Counted from the stretch's first letter, positions 1-6,425 are shown. The stretch: 6,425 nucleotides of DNA from Sphingomonadales bacterium (GCA_004292705.1 RDXA01000135.1:1-6425), one strand, 5' to 3'. Made by a program: numbers and translations. The notes: a model not told the origin generated them from the letters alone.

Positions 1-393
<393 letters not shown>

Positions 394-526
394 AATTCGC
401 ACTGTCAACGACAGGCCTGCTTTCTGGCAGCCCAAGTTGGCGGAGAATTTCCAGCCAGATACGCCCTTTACCACTCACCCAAGTGAGTGTTGCATCGATT
501 TAAAACCCGCATCCACTGGCTCCATT
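394..526 (+). other. 23S-5S internal transcribed spacer
   Basis: No gene is visible in this ~130 nt spacer of the rRNA operon. It contains a perfect 7-bp hairpin CACTCAC-CCAA-GTGAGTG at 472-489 and a weaker stem around 414-432 (GGCCTGC / GCAGCC with one bulge). Its last bases (512-520) form the left arm of the stem that encloses 5S. These are likely processing structures; that role is inferred from position, not shown by the sequence. Confidence 0.75.
472..489 (+). other. Perfect 7-bp hairpin in 23S-5S spacer
   Basis: CACTCAC (472-478) pairs perfectly with GTGAGTG (483-489) around a CCAA tetraloop. No T-tract follows, so it is not a terminator. In an rRNA transcript it may act in precursor folding or processing (inference). 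Confidence 0.55.
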
Positions 527-657
527 GCTTGGTGGCCATAGCGTCTGTGACCCACCCGATCCCATCTCGAACTCGGCCGTGAAACCAGACTGCGCCGATG
601 GTACTAACGCTCAAGCGTTGGAAGAGTAGGTCGTCGCCAGGCATTGAAGCCAGTGGA
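512..657 (+). repeat. Inverted repeat flanking 5S rRNA (precursor processing stem)
   Basis: TCCACTGGC at 512-520 is the exact reverse complement of GCCAGTGGA at 649-657. The two 9-nt arms sit symmetrically outside the 5S gene. Between them and the 5S terminal helix further pairs are possible (521-648, 523-646, 524-645), so the precursor RNA could form one long, slightly interrupted stem continuous with 5S helix I. Two outer pairs (509-660, 510-659) could extend it past a mismatch. The likely role is to present the cleavage site for the enzyme that releases pre-5S rRNA; this is inferred from geometry. Confidence 0.7.
527..642 (+). rRNA. rrf: 5S ribosomal RNA
   Basis: A complete 5S rRNA of about 116 nt. 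The 5' strand GCTTGG (527-532) pairs with CCAGGC (637-642) as terminal helix I, and the outer pair T526-A643 would also fit, so the ends may be off by one. The conserved core CCCACCCGATCCCATCTCGA (551-570) and the following GAACTCGGCCGTGAAAC are diagnostic of loops B and C. The GAAGAGTAGGTC segment near the 3' end matches the loop E / helix V region. It lies about 130 nt after the 23S 3' end in the normal operon order and is enclosed by an inverted repeat. Confidence 0.95.
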
Positions 658-684
658 AGCAGGGATAACCCATTCACAAGTCAT

Positions 685-712
685 AGGGCTGTCCCGCAAG
701 GGCGGCCCTTTT
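685..712 (+). terminator. Terminator-like hairpin between 5S and tRNA-fMet
   Basis: The arm AGGGCTG(T)CCC (685-695) pairs with GGGCGGCCCT (700-709) around a GCAA tetraloop, giving 10 pairs with one bulged T at 692 and one G-U pair. TTTT follows at 709-712, then GGCGTCTTT. This fits a Rho-independent terminator, or at least an attenuator, about 45 nt after 5S. The T-run is short, so full termination is uncertain; readthrough into the tRNA is equally possible. Confidence 0.55.
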
Positions 713-854
713 GGCGTCTTTGCGGCTTTGGTCGCAACGCACGCGTGTTCTGTCACTTCGGTGCATGGAACAGGCCCCGGAACCGCAGGTTTCGCAAGGC
801 CAACTGGCCGCCCGCAGCGCCTCAAATGCGCGAGGAACGCCATACAATCGGTAA
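713..854 (+). other. Spacer between 5S-side hairpin and tRNA-fMet; possible tRNA promoter
   Basis: No gene is supported here. A hairpin with a TTCG tetraloop can form at 747-771 (GTTCT/GGAAC outside, CAC/GTG next to the loop). A sequence resembling a -10 element, TACAAT, lies at 843-848, seven bases before the mature tRNA 5' end, but no -35-like hexamer is seen at the matching distance. Promoter activity is therefore a weak suggestion. Open frames across this stretch are chance readings of structured RNA DNA. Confidence 0.3.
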
Positions 855-931
<77 letters not shown>

Positions 932-933
932 CC

Positions 934-970
934 GAAAGGCCCGCAATCCTCAGGGATAAGCGGGCCTTTT
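934..970 (+). terminator. Rho-independent terminator of the rRNA operon / tRNA-fMet
   Basis: AAAGGCCCGC (935-944) pairs perfectly with GCGGGCCTTT (960-969), ten base pairs, ending in TTTT (967-970). Inside the loop, ATCC (946-949) can pair with GGAT (954-957) around TCAG, adding a second short helix. It begins three bases after the CCA end of the tRNA, so it is the likely end of this transcription unit. Confidence 0.88.
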
Positions 971-991
971 CAGTTTCAGGGATGGGCACAT

Positions 992-1011
992 TCCGAACGG
1001 TTCTGTTCGGA
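992..1011 (+). other. Small perfect hairpin downstream of the terminator
   Basis: TCCGAAC (992-998) and GTTCGGA (1005-1011) form a 7-bp stem with a GGTTCT loop. There is no T-tract on either side, so it is not an obvious terminator. The dyad could be a protein-binding site or a chance repeat; no function can be assigned. Confidence 0.4.
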
Positions 1012-1012
1012 C

Positions 1013-1184
1013 TCTCAGAATTTCGGTTCAACGGCGGCGTCCATCCCATTGCAATCAGCGCGTCGCGGATAGCCTGATCGCGCAGCTCCACAAGCCTACC
1101 AGCCAGCTCCTCGGCGTGGCCAGAGACCTGCCTGCCGTCCGATAGCTCGCCTTCCGCGGCTGGGGAGGAGCCAAGCTTGCCCAT
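1013..1184 (-). pseudogene. Possible small gene remnant, antisense and next to tRNA-fMet
   Basis: A minus-strand frame begins with ATG at 1184 and reads plausible helical protein for about 57 codons, including HAEELAGRLVELRDQAIRD and then ALIAMGWTPPL. It has no stop before it crosses the 992-1011 hairpin, the operon terminator and the tRNA, closing only at 888. The C-terminal part is thus antisense tRNA and cannot be genuine coding sequence. The visible part may be the truncated start of an old gene, or chance. No family is recognised, and the sequence before the ATG (GGGATTGG) is not a convincing ribosome site. Confidence 0.18.
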
Positions 1185-1224
1185 TGCCGCCGGACCAATC
1201 CCTGTTCAAAAATCATGCGAACGC

Positions 1225-1247
1225 GCGAAGGGTTTTGTAACCCTCGC
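1225..1247 (+). other. Hairpin in the likely 5' leader of the DUF1800 gene
   Basis: GCG-A-AGGGTT (1225-1234) pairs with AACCCT-CGC (1239-1247) around TTGT: nine pairs with one bulged A at 1228. It ends 20 nt before the GGAGG ribosome site at 1268. It could be an operator or a leader structure affecting translation. No T-run follows, so it is not a terminator for either strand. Confidence 0.4.
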
Positions 1248-1267
1248 ACGTCTAGCTTCGGAGGGAC

Positions 1268-1272
1268 GGAGG
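1268..1272 (+). promoter_or_regulatory. Ribosome binding site supporting the start at 1277
   Basis: GGAGG, within GAGGGACGGAGG, lies 4 nt before ATG 1277. An in-frame TAG at 1253-1255 rules out any earlier start. The only other reasonable start, ATG 1418, has GGAG just 3 nt before it (1411-1414), which is too close for good initiation. Spacing therefore favours 1277, although both sites are tight. Confidence 0.5.
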
Positions 1273-1276
1273 CCGC

Positions 1277-3163
1277 ATGTATCTTCCACACCAGGATGAC
1301 GACAAGACCGAGCACGCCGGAGCTTCTGGCGCTACGGTCGCCAATAAGGATACGCCCCGCGCGGCCGCTGGGACAGCTGATCCGATATCAACTGGTGAAC
1401 CTGCCGGCTCGGAGCCGATGCATGCCGCCAGATCGGGCGCAGCAGTGGGCCTTGCACTGGAGGTAGCCGCTTGCGGCGGCGGAGGCGGGGGTGGCGGCAC
1501 GGGGACGGGCACAGGCGGTGGCGGCGGCGCTCCCACCGTTGCCGCAGTGCGCCGACCCGAAACCGATGCCGAAGCTGCGCGCTTCCTCCTCCAGGCCTCG
1601 CTTTCCGCATCGACAGCCGCCATCGCAGAAGTGCGCAGCGAAGGTTACGAGCCCTGGCTCGATCGCCAGATGCGCACGCCCAACGATCAGAGTGCGCGCG
1701 AGTTCTTTGCCGCTCGCGGTTACGACCAGGTTGATGCGAACCGGTTCTACAACAGCGCCGTTATCGGCGATTACATGATCTGGTCGCAGTTGCTCTCGGG
1801 CGGCAACAGCGTGCGCAAGCGGGTGGCCTTCGCGCTTTCCGAGTTCTTCGTCGTCTCGCTGTCCGCCATCAACCTTACGTGGCGAGGCCCGGCGATCGGC
1901 GAATACTGGGACGTCCTCAATCGCCAGGCCTTCGGCAATTTCCGCGATCTTCTGCAGGACATCACGCTCAACCCGGCGATGGGCGTTTTCCTCAACACCC
2001 GCGGCAACCGCCGCGCGGACGGCACGGGCCGGGTACCGGACGAGAACTACGCGCGAGAGGTGATGCAGCTGTTCACCATCGGGCTGTTCGAGCTCAATCC
2101 CGATGGCACGTTGAGGCTGAATGCCGGGAACCCGATCGAGACCTATACCAGCGAGGATGTCACGGGGCTGGCACGGGTCTTCACCGGTTATGATTTCGAC
2201 TCTGTCGGTTTGGCCAGGACCCCCGAGCCCGGCAGCACCCGGCAGATCATTGACCCGGAATATGCACGCCGGCCGATGACAGCCGATCCGGCGCGCTGGC
2301 AACCGGCGCGCACGACGGGTTTTCACGCGACCGAGGCCAAGACCTTTCTCGGGCTCACCATCCCGGCTGGCACAGGTGCCGCCGAAAGCCTGCGGCTTGC
2401 GCTCGACCAGCTGTTCAACCATCCCAATGTCGGCCCGTTCTTCGCCCGGCAGATGATCCAGCGGCTGGTGACGAGCAATCCCTCGCCCGCTTATGTCAAA
2501 CGCGTTGCCGATGTCTTTGCCAACAACGGGCAGGGGCGTCGCGGCGATCTGGCGGCTGTGTTCAAGGCGATCCTTACGGACGCCGAAGCGCTCGATCCGG
2601 CCAATATTGCCAATCCCAATTTCGGCAAGTTGCGCGAACCCGTGCTAAGGCTGGCGCAGATCGCGCGCACCTTCGGCGGGCGTTCGACCAGCGGCAACTG
2701 GCAGATCGGGGACCTTTCCGATCCGGCGTCGTCATTAGGGCAGAGCCCGCTGCGCGCGCCTTCGGTGTTCAATTTCTTCCGTCCGGGCTATTTCCCCGCC
2801 AACACCGAAATCGCCAATCGCGGCTTGCTCGCGCCGGAGTTTCAGCTTGTCAACGAGACCTCGGTGGCGGGCTATGTCAACTTCCTCGAGCGTGCGGTGC
2901 AGGGCGCGCGCGCGCCGGTCGGCGATCTTGCGCTCGATTATTCGGCCGAGATCGCAATCGCGCAGGACAGCACCCAGCTGCTCGACCGGCTTGATCTGCT
3001 GCTCACCGGTCGGCAGCTGACCGCAAGCGTCCGCGATACGATCCGCGCGGCCATGGAGGATGTGCCGGTGACGGCCAGCTCCACCAACGACGCGCGGCTG
3101 CAACGGGTGCGGATCGGTGTGGTGCTGATCCTCGCATCGACCGATTACCTGATCCAGAAATAG
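1277..3163 (+). CDS. DUF1800 family protein, predicted lipoprotein
   Basis: A 628-residue protein of the DUF1800 family (PF08811), whose biochemical role is not established. Family-type segments seen in order: DENYAREVMQLFTIGL at 255-270, HPNVGPFFARQMIQRLVTSN at 382-401 followed by PSPAYV, GDLAAVFKAILTD at 423-435, KLREPVLRLA at 451-460 and APSVFNFFRPGY at 494-505. The family region runs from about 95 to the C-terminus and looks full length. Upstream lies a hydrophobic stretch GAAVGLALEVAAC (54-66) with a good lipobox VAAC, then a polyglycine/threonine linker (67-84). This suggests a membrane-anchored lipoprotein; Gly rather than Asp follows the Cys. The 47 residues before Met48 are polar and unlike a signal peptide, and no twin arginine is present, so either the start is Met48 (position 1418) or the signal is internal to a long N-terminus. 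It is followed 48 nt later by the DUF1501 gene, the family's usual partner. Confidence 0.93.
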   Translation: MYLPHQDDDKTEHAGASGATVANKDTPRAAAGTADPISTGEPAGSEPMHAARSGAAVGLALEVAACGGGGGGGGTGTGTGGGGGAPTVAAVRRPETDAEAARFLLQASLSASTAAIAEVRSEGYEPWLDRQMRTPNDQSAREFFAARGYDQVDANRFYNSAVIGDYMIWSQLLSGGNSVRKRVAFALSEFFVVSLSAINLTWRGPAIGEYWDVLNRQAFGNFRDLLQDITLNPAMGVFLNTRGNRRADGTGRVPDENYAREVMQLFTIGLFELNPDGTLRLNAGNPIETYTSEDVTGLARVFTGYDFDSVGLARTPEPGSTRQIIDPEYARRPMTADPARWQPARTTGFHATEAKTFLGLTIPAGTGAAESLRLALDQLFNHPNVGPFFARQMIQRLVTSNPSPAYVKRVADVFANNGQGRRGDLAAVFKAILTDAEALDPANIANPNFGKLREPVLRLAQIARTFGGRSTSGNWQIGDLSDPASSLGQSPLRAPSVFNFFRPGYFPANTEIANRGLLAPEFQLVNETSVAGYVNFLERAVQGARAPVGDLALDYSAEIAIAQDSTQLLDRLDLLLTGRQLTASVRDTIRAAMEDVPVTASSTNDARLQRVRIGVVLILASTDYLIQK

Positions 3164-3211
3164 GCATTCCGCCGCAGAATCGACGCGGGCGACAACACAA
3201 GGGGCGCGGGC

Positions 3212-4666
3212 ATGTTCATCGGCAAAGGCAACGAGATCGCGCGGCGGGCGTTTCTGCAACGCTCTGGCCAGCTGGCGATGATGGGGGCGGCGTCCTCCTA
3301 TGCCATGGGTCTGGCCGGGATCGGCGAGGCCGCAGCCTTCAGCAACGCGGGTGGCTACAAGGCGCTGGTCTGCGTGTTCCTTTATGGCGGCAATGATCAC
3401 GCCAACACCCTTATCCCCTTCGATGCGGCCAATTATGCCCGCTATGCCAGCATTCGCGGGCAGGCTGGATCAGAAGCAGCCGCCGGAATCGCACTGGCGC
3501 GGGCCTCGCTGGCAAACACGGTGCTGCAAACGCCCGCCGACCAGCGGCTGACCAACGACATAACCTTTGCGCTGGCGCCGACGATGCCGCGCCTCAAGAC
3601 GCTGTTCGATCAGCAGGCGATGGCTCCGCTGCTCAATGTCGGCCCGTTGATCGCGCCGATGACCCGTGCGCAATATGACAATGGCAGCGTGCCGCGGCCG
3701 CCCAAGCTGTTCTCGCACAATGACCAACAATCGACCTGGCAAAGCTCCCAGCCCGAAGGCTCGCCGAGCGGGTGGGGCGGGCGGATGGGCGATCTTGCGC
3801 TGTCGTCAAACACCAATGCGATGTTCACCGCGATCAACGCCACCGGCAATGCGGTGTTTCTGAGCGGGCGGAGCGCGATCCCTTACCAGGTCTCGCCCGC
3901 CGGCGCGACGCTGTACAACCCGTTGCAGACCGGCCGCCTGTTCAATTCGGCAGCCGCCTCGCAGGCGCTGGGAACATTGCTGCGCACCGGCACAGGCAAC
4001 GTCATGGCGGCTGATTATGCGCGGATCAACGATCGCTCGATCCAGTATGGTGCCTTCGTCAACGATGCGCTGCGCAACGTCACCCTCACCACCAGCTTCG
4101 GCACGGGCAACCGCCTTGCTGACCAGCTGCGTGTTGTCGCCTCGCTCATCGCAGCGCGTTCGCGGCTCGGGGTGACGCGGCAGGTTTTCCTCGTTTCCCT
4201 CGGGGGCTTCGATAACCATGACGGGCTGATCGGCACCCATGATGGGCTGCTGGGGCAGGTCGATTTCGCTATCGACGCCTTCTACCGCGCGACCGTTGAG
4301 CTGGGCGTGGCGAACAATGTCACCACCTTCACCGCGTCCGATTTCGGCCGGACGCTGACGTCGAATGGCGATGGGTCGGATCATGGCTGGGGAGCGTACC
4401 ACTTCATCGTCGGCGGAGGGGTGCGCGGCGGACGGTTCTATGGGCGCGCGCCGCAGATTTCGGCTAGCAGCGACGATCAGGTCGGTCAGGGGCGCCTGTT
4501 GCCGGCGGTGTCGGTCGATGAATACTCGGCCACGCTGGCCCAGTGGTTCGGAGTGTCGGCGTCGGAGCTGCCGTCGGTCGCCCCCAATATCGGCCGGTTT
4601 GCGAGCCCTGATCTGGGCTTCATGAAGCCGGATCAGACCGCGCTGGCCGCTGCCGCCGCGCGGTAA
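3212..4666 (+). CDS. DUF1501 family protein, Tat-exported
   Basis: A 484-residue protein of the DUF1501 family (PF07394), considered related in fold to the alkaline phosphatase/sulfatase superfamily; its substrate is unknown. Residues 10-17 read ARRAFLQR, a twin-arginine motif, followed by a hydrophobic stretch ending near GEAAAFS (38-44), so it is probably exported folded via Tat. Family-type motifs: LYGGNDHANTLIPFD (57-71), SHNDQQSTWQ (168-177), SLGGFDNHDG (329-338), ASDFGRT (375-381) and SDHGWGAYHFIVGGGVRGG (389-407). The Asp and His residues in these blocks are the plausible metal or active-site ligands, by analogy. AAGGGG (3199-3204), 7 nt before ATG 3212, is a good ribosome site. The gene lies 48 nt after the DUF1800 gene with no terminator between, consistent with one transcript. 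The C-terminus is a short alanine-rich tail. Confidence 0.94.
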   Translation: MFIGKGNEIARRAFLQRSGQLAMMGAASSYAMGLAGIGEAAAFSNAGGYKALVCVFLYGGNDHANTLIPFDAANYARYASIRGQAGSEAAAGIALARASLANTVLQTPADQRLTNDITFALAPTMPRLKTLFDQQAMAPLLNVGPLIAPMTRAQYDNGSVPRPPKLFSHNDQQSTWQSSQPEGSPSGWGGRMGDLALSSNTNAMFTAINATGNAVFLSGRSAIPYQVSPAGATLYNPLQTGRLFNSAAASQALGTLLRTGTGNVMAADYARINDRSIQYGAFVNDALRNVTLTTSFGTGNRLADQLRVVASLIAARSRLGVTRQVFLVSLGGFDNHDGLIGTHDGLLGQVDFAIDAFYRATVELGVANNVTTFTASDFGRTLTSNGDGSDHGWGAYHFIVGGGVRGGRFYGRAPQISASSDDQVGQGRLLPAVSVDEYSATLAQWFGVSASELPSVAPNIGRFASPDLGFMKPDQTALAAAAAR

Positions 4667-4675
4667 GCCCCGCGC
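4658..4675. other. GC hairpin across the convergent gene junction
   Basis: GCGCGG (4658-4663) pairs with CCGCGC (4670-4675) around the 6-nt loop TAAGCC, overlapping the TAA stop of the DUF1501 gene. Only TT follows on the plus strand and no T-run on the minus strand, so it is a weak candidate for a bidirectional terminator in the 10-nt gap between the two convergent genes. Confidence 0.3.
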
Positions 4676-4676
4676 T

Positions 4677-6425
4677 TCAGCCCATCCGCACGGTGCGCAG
4701 GAAGCCGCGCACCTGATCGCCGAGATGCGCTGCCTGGGCCTCAAGCTCGTTGGCGCTCGAAAGCACCTGCGAGGCCGCCGCCCCTGTCGAGAGCGACAAC
4801 TGCCGTACATCTTCGATATGGGCCGAGACTTTCTCCGTCCCGCGCGCGGCCAGATCGATGCTCTGGGCCAGATCGCGGCCCGCGACCGATTGCTGATCGA
4901 CCGCCGTGGCGATCGAAACCGCGGTGGATTCGAGGTCCTTGACCTGCCCTGCGATAGCCCGCAGCGCCTTGACGCTTGCGCCGGTGGTCGATTGCATCGC
5001 GCGGATCTGTTCGGCGACCTTTTCGGTCGCGCGGCTGGTCTGCATGGCCAGTTCCTTGACCTCGCTGGCGACCACGGCGAACCCGCGCCCGGCCTCACCG
5101 CCCCGTGCGGCTTCGATGGAGGCGTTGAGTGCGAGCAGGTTGGTGCGCTGGGCGATCGTCTGGATCAGCTCGACGATCTGGCCCACTTCCTCTGCCGAAG
5201 CGGCGAGGGCCGAGATCGTGTCGTCCGCCTCACCGGTGGCAACCGTCGCCAGCCGCGCCAGCTCGCTCGATGAGGCCGCCTGACGGCTGATCTCGCTGAT
5301 AGAAAGCGCAAATTCGTCACTCGCGGCCGCAGCGGCTGTGGCGCCTGCATTGGCTTCCTCCATCGAGGCGGCCACTTCGCCGGTGCGGCGGCTGGCTTCC
5401 TCGGCGCTCGATGCCATGCGGGTTGCGGTGGTGTGGAGCTGGCTCGAAGCCGCCGCCACGCCGCTCACCACATCGCCCACGGTGCGTTCAAACTGGCGGG
5501 CGACTTCATCGAGCAGCGCGGCCTTCTTGGCCTCAGCCTCGATCCGCTCGCGCTCGCGCTCCTGCTGCAACTGCAATTCCTGTTCGACCTTCTCCGAACG
5601 CTCTCGCGCCCAGGTTTCGAGCCGCTTGCTGGCCCGCTTGAACAGCTCAAGTGCGCGCACCATCGCGCCGATCTCGTCCTTGCGATCCTGCCCGGCGACA
5701 TCGAAATTCCGGTCACCATCGGCCAGCCGGGTCATCGCATCGGTGATTTCGGCGATCTTGCGCGAGAAATCGCGCGAGAGATAGGCGATGCCGAGCAGCA
5801 GCACCGCTGCACCGATGGCCGCCAGCACGGCGAGGATCAGGATCATGTTGAAAAAGTAGCCGATGCCACTGGCTTCCTGTGCTTCGCCGCGGGTGCCGAC
5901 ATCGGTGGCGAGCCAGGCGGTTGCGGCCATCACGGCCGTGCCTTGCCCGGCAACTTCGGTGGCAGCCGCATTGGCATCGCCGCCGCGGCGCACGCCTTCG
6001 ACAGCGCGGTCGAAGGTGGTTTCGAAGCGCGTCAGTTCCTCACGAATGGCGTTAACGCGCGGAGCGAGTTCGGGCGCTTCCTGCGTGACTGCGGCCTCGA
6101 TTGCGGTGATCTGCGTCAGCAGCGCGCTTTCGCTGGCGCGTTGCGCGTCGCGCGGGGCGGCGCTGCGATCATACAGCACACGAACGGAATGGTAGCGCAA
6201 TTCGCCCGCGGTCGACTGCAGCTGGCCAGCTGCGACGAGGGTTTCCTGTACCCGGGCCGAGGCATTGTAGCGGTCCCACAGGTGAGCAAGGCCAAAGCCG
6301 AGCACAAGGCTCATCAGCACGCCGACACCGAGGAAGGTGCCGAATACCGCGTTGATCTTGCCGGCGAGCGAAAGGTCGCGGAACCAGGTGAGCCGTTCCA
6401 GCAGGGACGTCCGCGGGGCTTCGCC
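4677..6425 (-). CDS. Methyl-accepting chemotaxis protein (N-terminus beyond window)
   Basis: A transmembrane chemoreceptor that controls CheA kinase through CheW. The frame stays open to the window edge, so the true start lies outside; the GTG at 6318-6320 is inside the first membrane helix and is not the start. In the visible 582 residues, counted from the edge: TM1 at about 24-48, a mainly helical periplasmic sensor region at about 49-186, TM2 at about 187-216 (FFNMILILAVLAAIGAAVLL), HAMP at about 217-265 (with KDEIGAMVRALELFK), a charged helical linker (276-313), then the signalling coiled coil to the end. The conserved hairpin tip QRTNLLALNASIEAARGGE (426-444), followed by GRGFAVVASEVKELA, is diagnostic. 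No C-terminal CheR-binding pentapeptide (NWETF type) is present; the protein ends FLRTVRMG. The ligand cannot be predicted. It is convergent with the DUF1501 gene, so not in the same operon. Confidence 0.95.
   Translation of the reverse strand, partial: GEAPRTSLLERLTWFRDLSLAGKINAVFGTFLGVGVLMSLVLGFGLAHLWDRYNASARVQETLVAAGQLQSTAGELRYHSVRVLYDRSAAPRDAQRASESALLTQITAIEAAVTQEAPELAPRVNAIREELTRFETTFDRAVEGVRRGGDANAAATEVAGQGTAVMAATAWLATDVGTRGEAQEASGIGYFFNMILILAVLAAIGAAVLLLGIAYLSRDFSRKIAEITDAMTRLADGDRNFDVAGQDRKDEIGAMVRALELFKRASKRLETWARERSEKVEQELQLQQERERERIEAEAKKAALLDEVARQFERTVGDVVSGVAAASSQLHTTATRMASSAEEASRRTGEVAASMEEANAGATAAAAASDEFALSISEISRQAASSSELARLATVATGEADDTISALAASAEEVGQIVELIQTIAQRTNLLALNASIEAARGGEAGRGFAVVASEVKELAMQTSRATEKVAEQIRAMQSTTGASVKALRAIAGQVKDLESTAVSIATAVDQQSVAGRDLAQSIDLAARGTEKVSAHIEDVRQLSLSTGAAASQVLSSANELEAQAAHLGDQVRGFLRTVRMG

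Larger units (their letters stand above)
1012..1276. other. Intergenic region upstream of the DUF1800 gene
   Basis: About 265 nt separating the rRNA operon from the first protein gene. It must hold the promoter of the DUF1800/DUF1501 pair, but no strong -35/-10 pair is visible. The best weak candidate is TTGCCG (1184-1189) and AAAAAT (1208-1213) with an 18-nt spacer. A 9-bp hairpin lies at 1225-1247. On the minus strand a weak open frame occupies 1013-1184. Nothing else is recognised. Confidence 0.4.

Noticed and set aside
1203..1214. TGTTCAAAAATC as a possible attachment-site copy of the tRNA T-loop (GGTTCAAATCC)
   Set aside because: Only seven identical bases in a row, no integrase or phage gene nearby, and no extended match to the tRNA 3' end.
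1388..2422. 344-residue minus-strand open frame
   Set aside because: It lies wholly antisense to the DUF1800 gene, which has recognisable family motifs; its composition (Arg/Ala/Gly rich, no motif) is typical of a shadow frame in GC-rich DNA.
2735..3400. 221-residue minus-strand open frame bridging the DUF1800/DUF1501 gap
   Set aside because: Antisense to two recognised genes and to the ribosome site of the second; no recognisable motif.
3806..5098. 430-residue minus-strand open frame
   Set aside because: It is antisense to the DUF1501 gene and then an alternative frame of the chemoreceptor gene, both strongly supported; its sequence is Arg/Pro/Ala-rich with no domain.
6318..6320. GTG as the start codon of the chemotaxis protein
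   Set aside because: The frame continues upstream to the window edge with a sensible cytoplasmic lead and the first half of TM1; starting here would cut the membrane helix in two.

Overview
The window looks like the chromosome of a high-GC alphaproteobacterium, most likely a sphingomonad (Erythrobacter or Novosphingobium type). This is inferred from the 23S tail, a 5S gene followed by an initiator tRNA, strongly GC-biased third codon positions, and the kinds of protein encoded. No species can be named from the sequence alone.

Layout. Positions 1 to about 393 are the 3' end of a 23S rRNA gene, entering at about E. coli position 2490 and including the A-loop, the end of the peptidyl-transferase ring and the sarcin-ricin loop. 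A spacer of about 130 nt leads to a complete 5S rRNA (527-642), which is enclosed by an inverted repeat (512-520 / 649-657) that would form a precursor processing stem. A terminator-like hairpin (685-712) follows. Then comes a complete initiator tRNA-fMet (855-931, CCA encoded) and a strong intrinsic terminator (934-970). This is the tail of an rRNA operon.

Positions 971-1276 hold no convincing gene: two small hairpins and one weak minus-strand reading frame that runs into the tRNA. After that, two plus-strand genes 48 nt apart form a probable operon. The first (1277-3163) is a DUF1800 protein with a lipoprotein-like N-terminus and a polyglycine linker. The second (3212-4666) is a DUF1501 protein with a clear twin-arginine export signal. 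They belong to a recurring exported two-gene module whose biochemical role is not established. A methyl-accepting chemotaxis protein (4677-6425) lies on the minus strand, convergent with the pair and only 10 nt from the second gene. Its stop codon is in the window but its N-terminus runs off the right edge.

Functionally, the left third serves translation (ribosomal RNA and the initiator tRNA). The DUF1800/DUF1501 pair probably works together outside the cytoplasm, one anchored in a membrane and one Tat-exported in folded form. The chemoreceptor is an independent signalling gene. Nothing here is clearly a new system. The most notable items are the functionally undefined DUF1800/DUF1501 pair and the initiator tRNA, whose anticodon stem has A-U where the canonical first G-C of the three-G-C signature should be.
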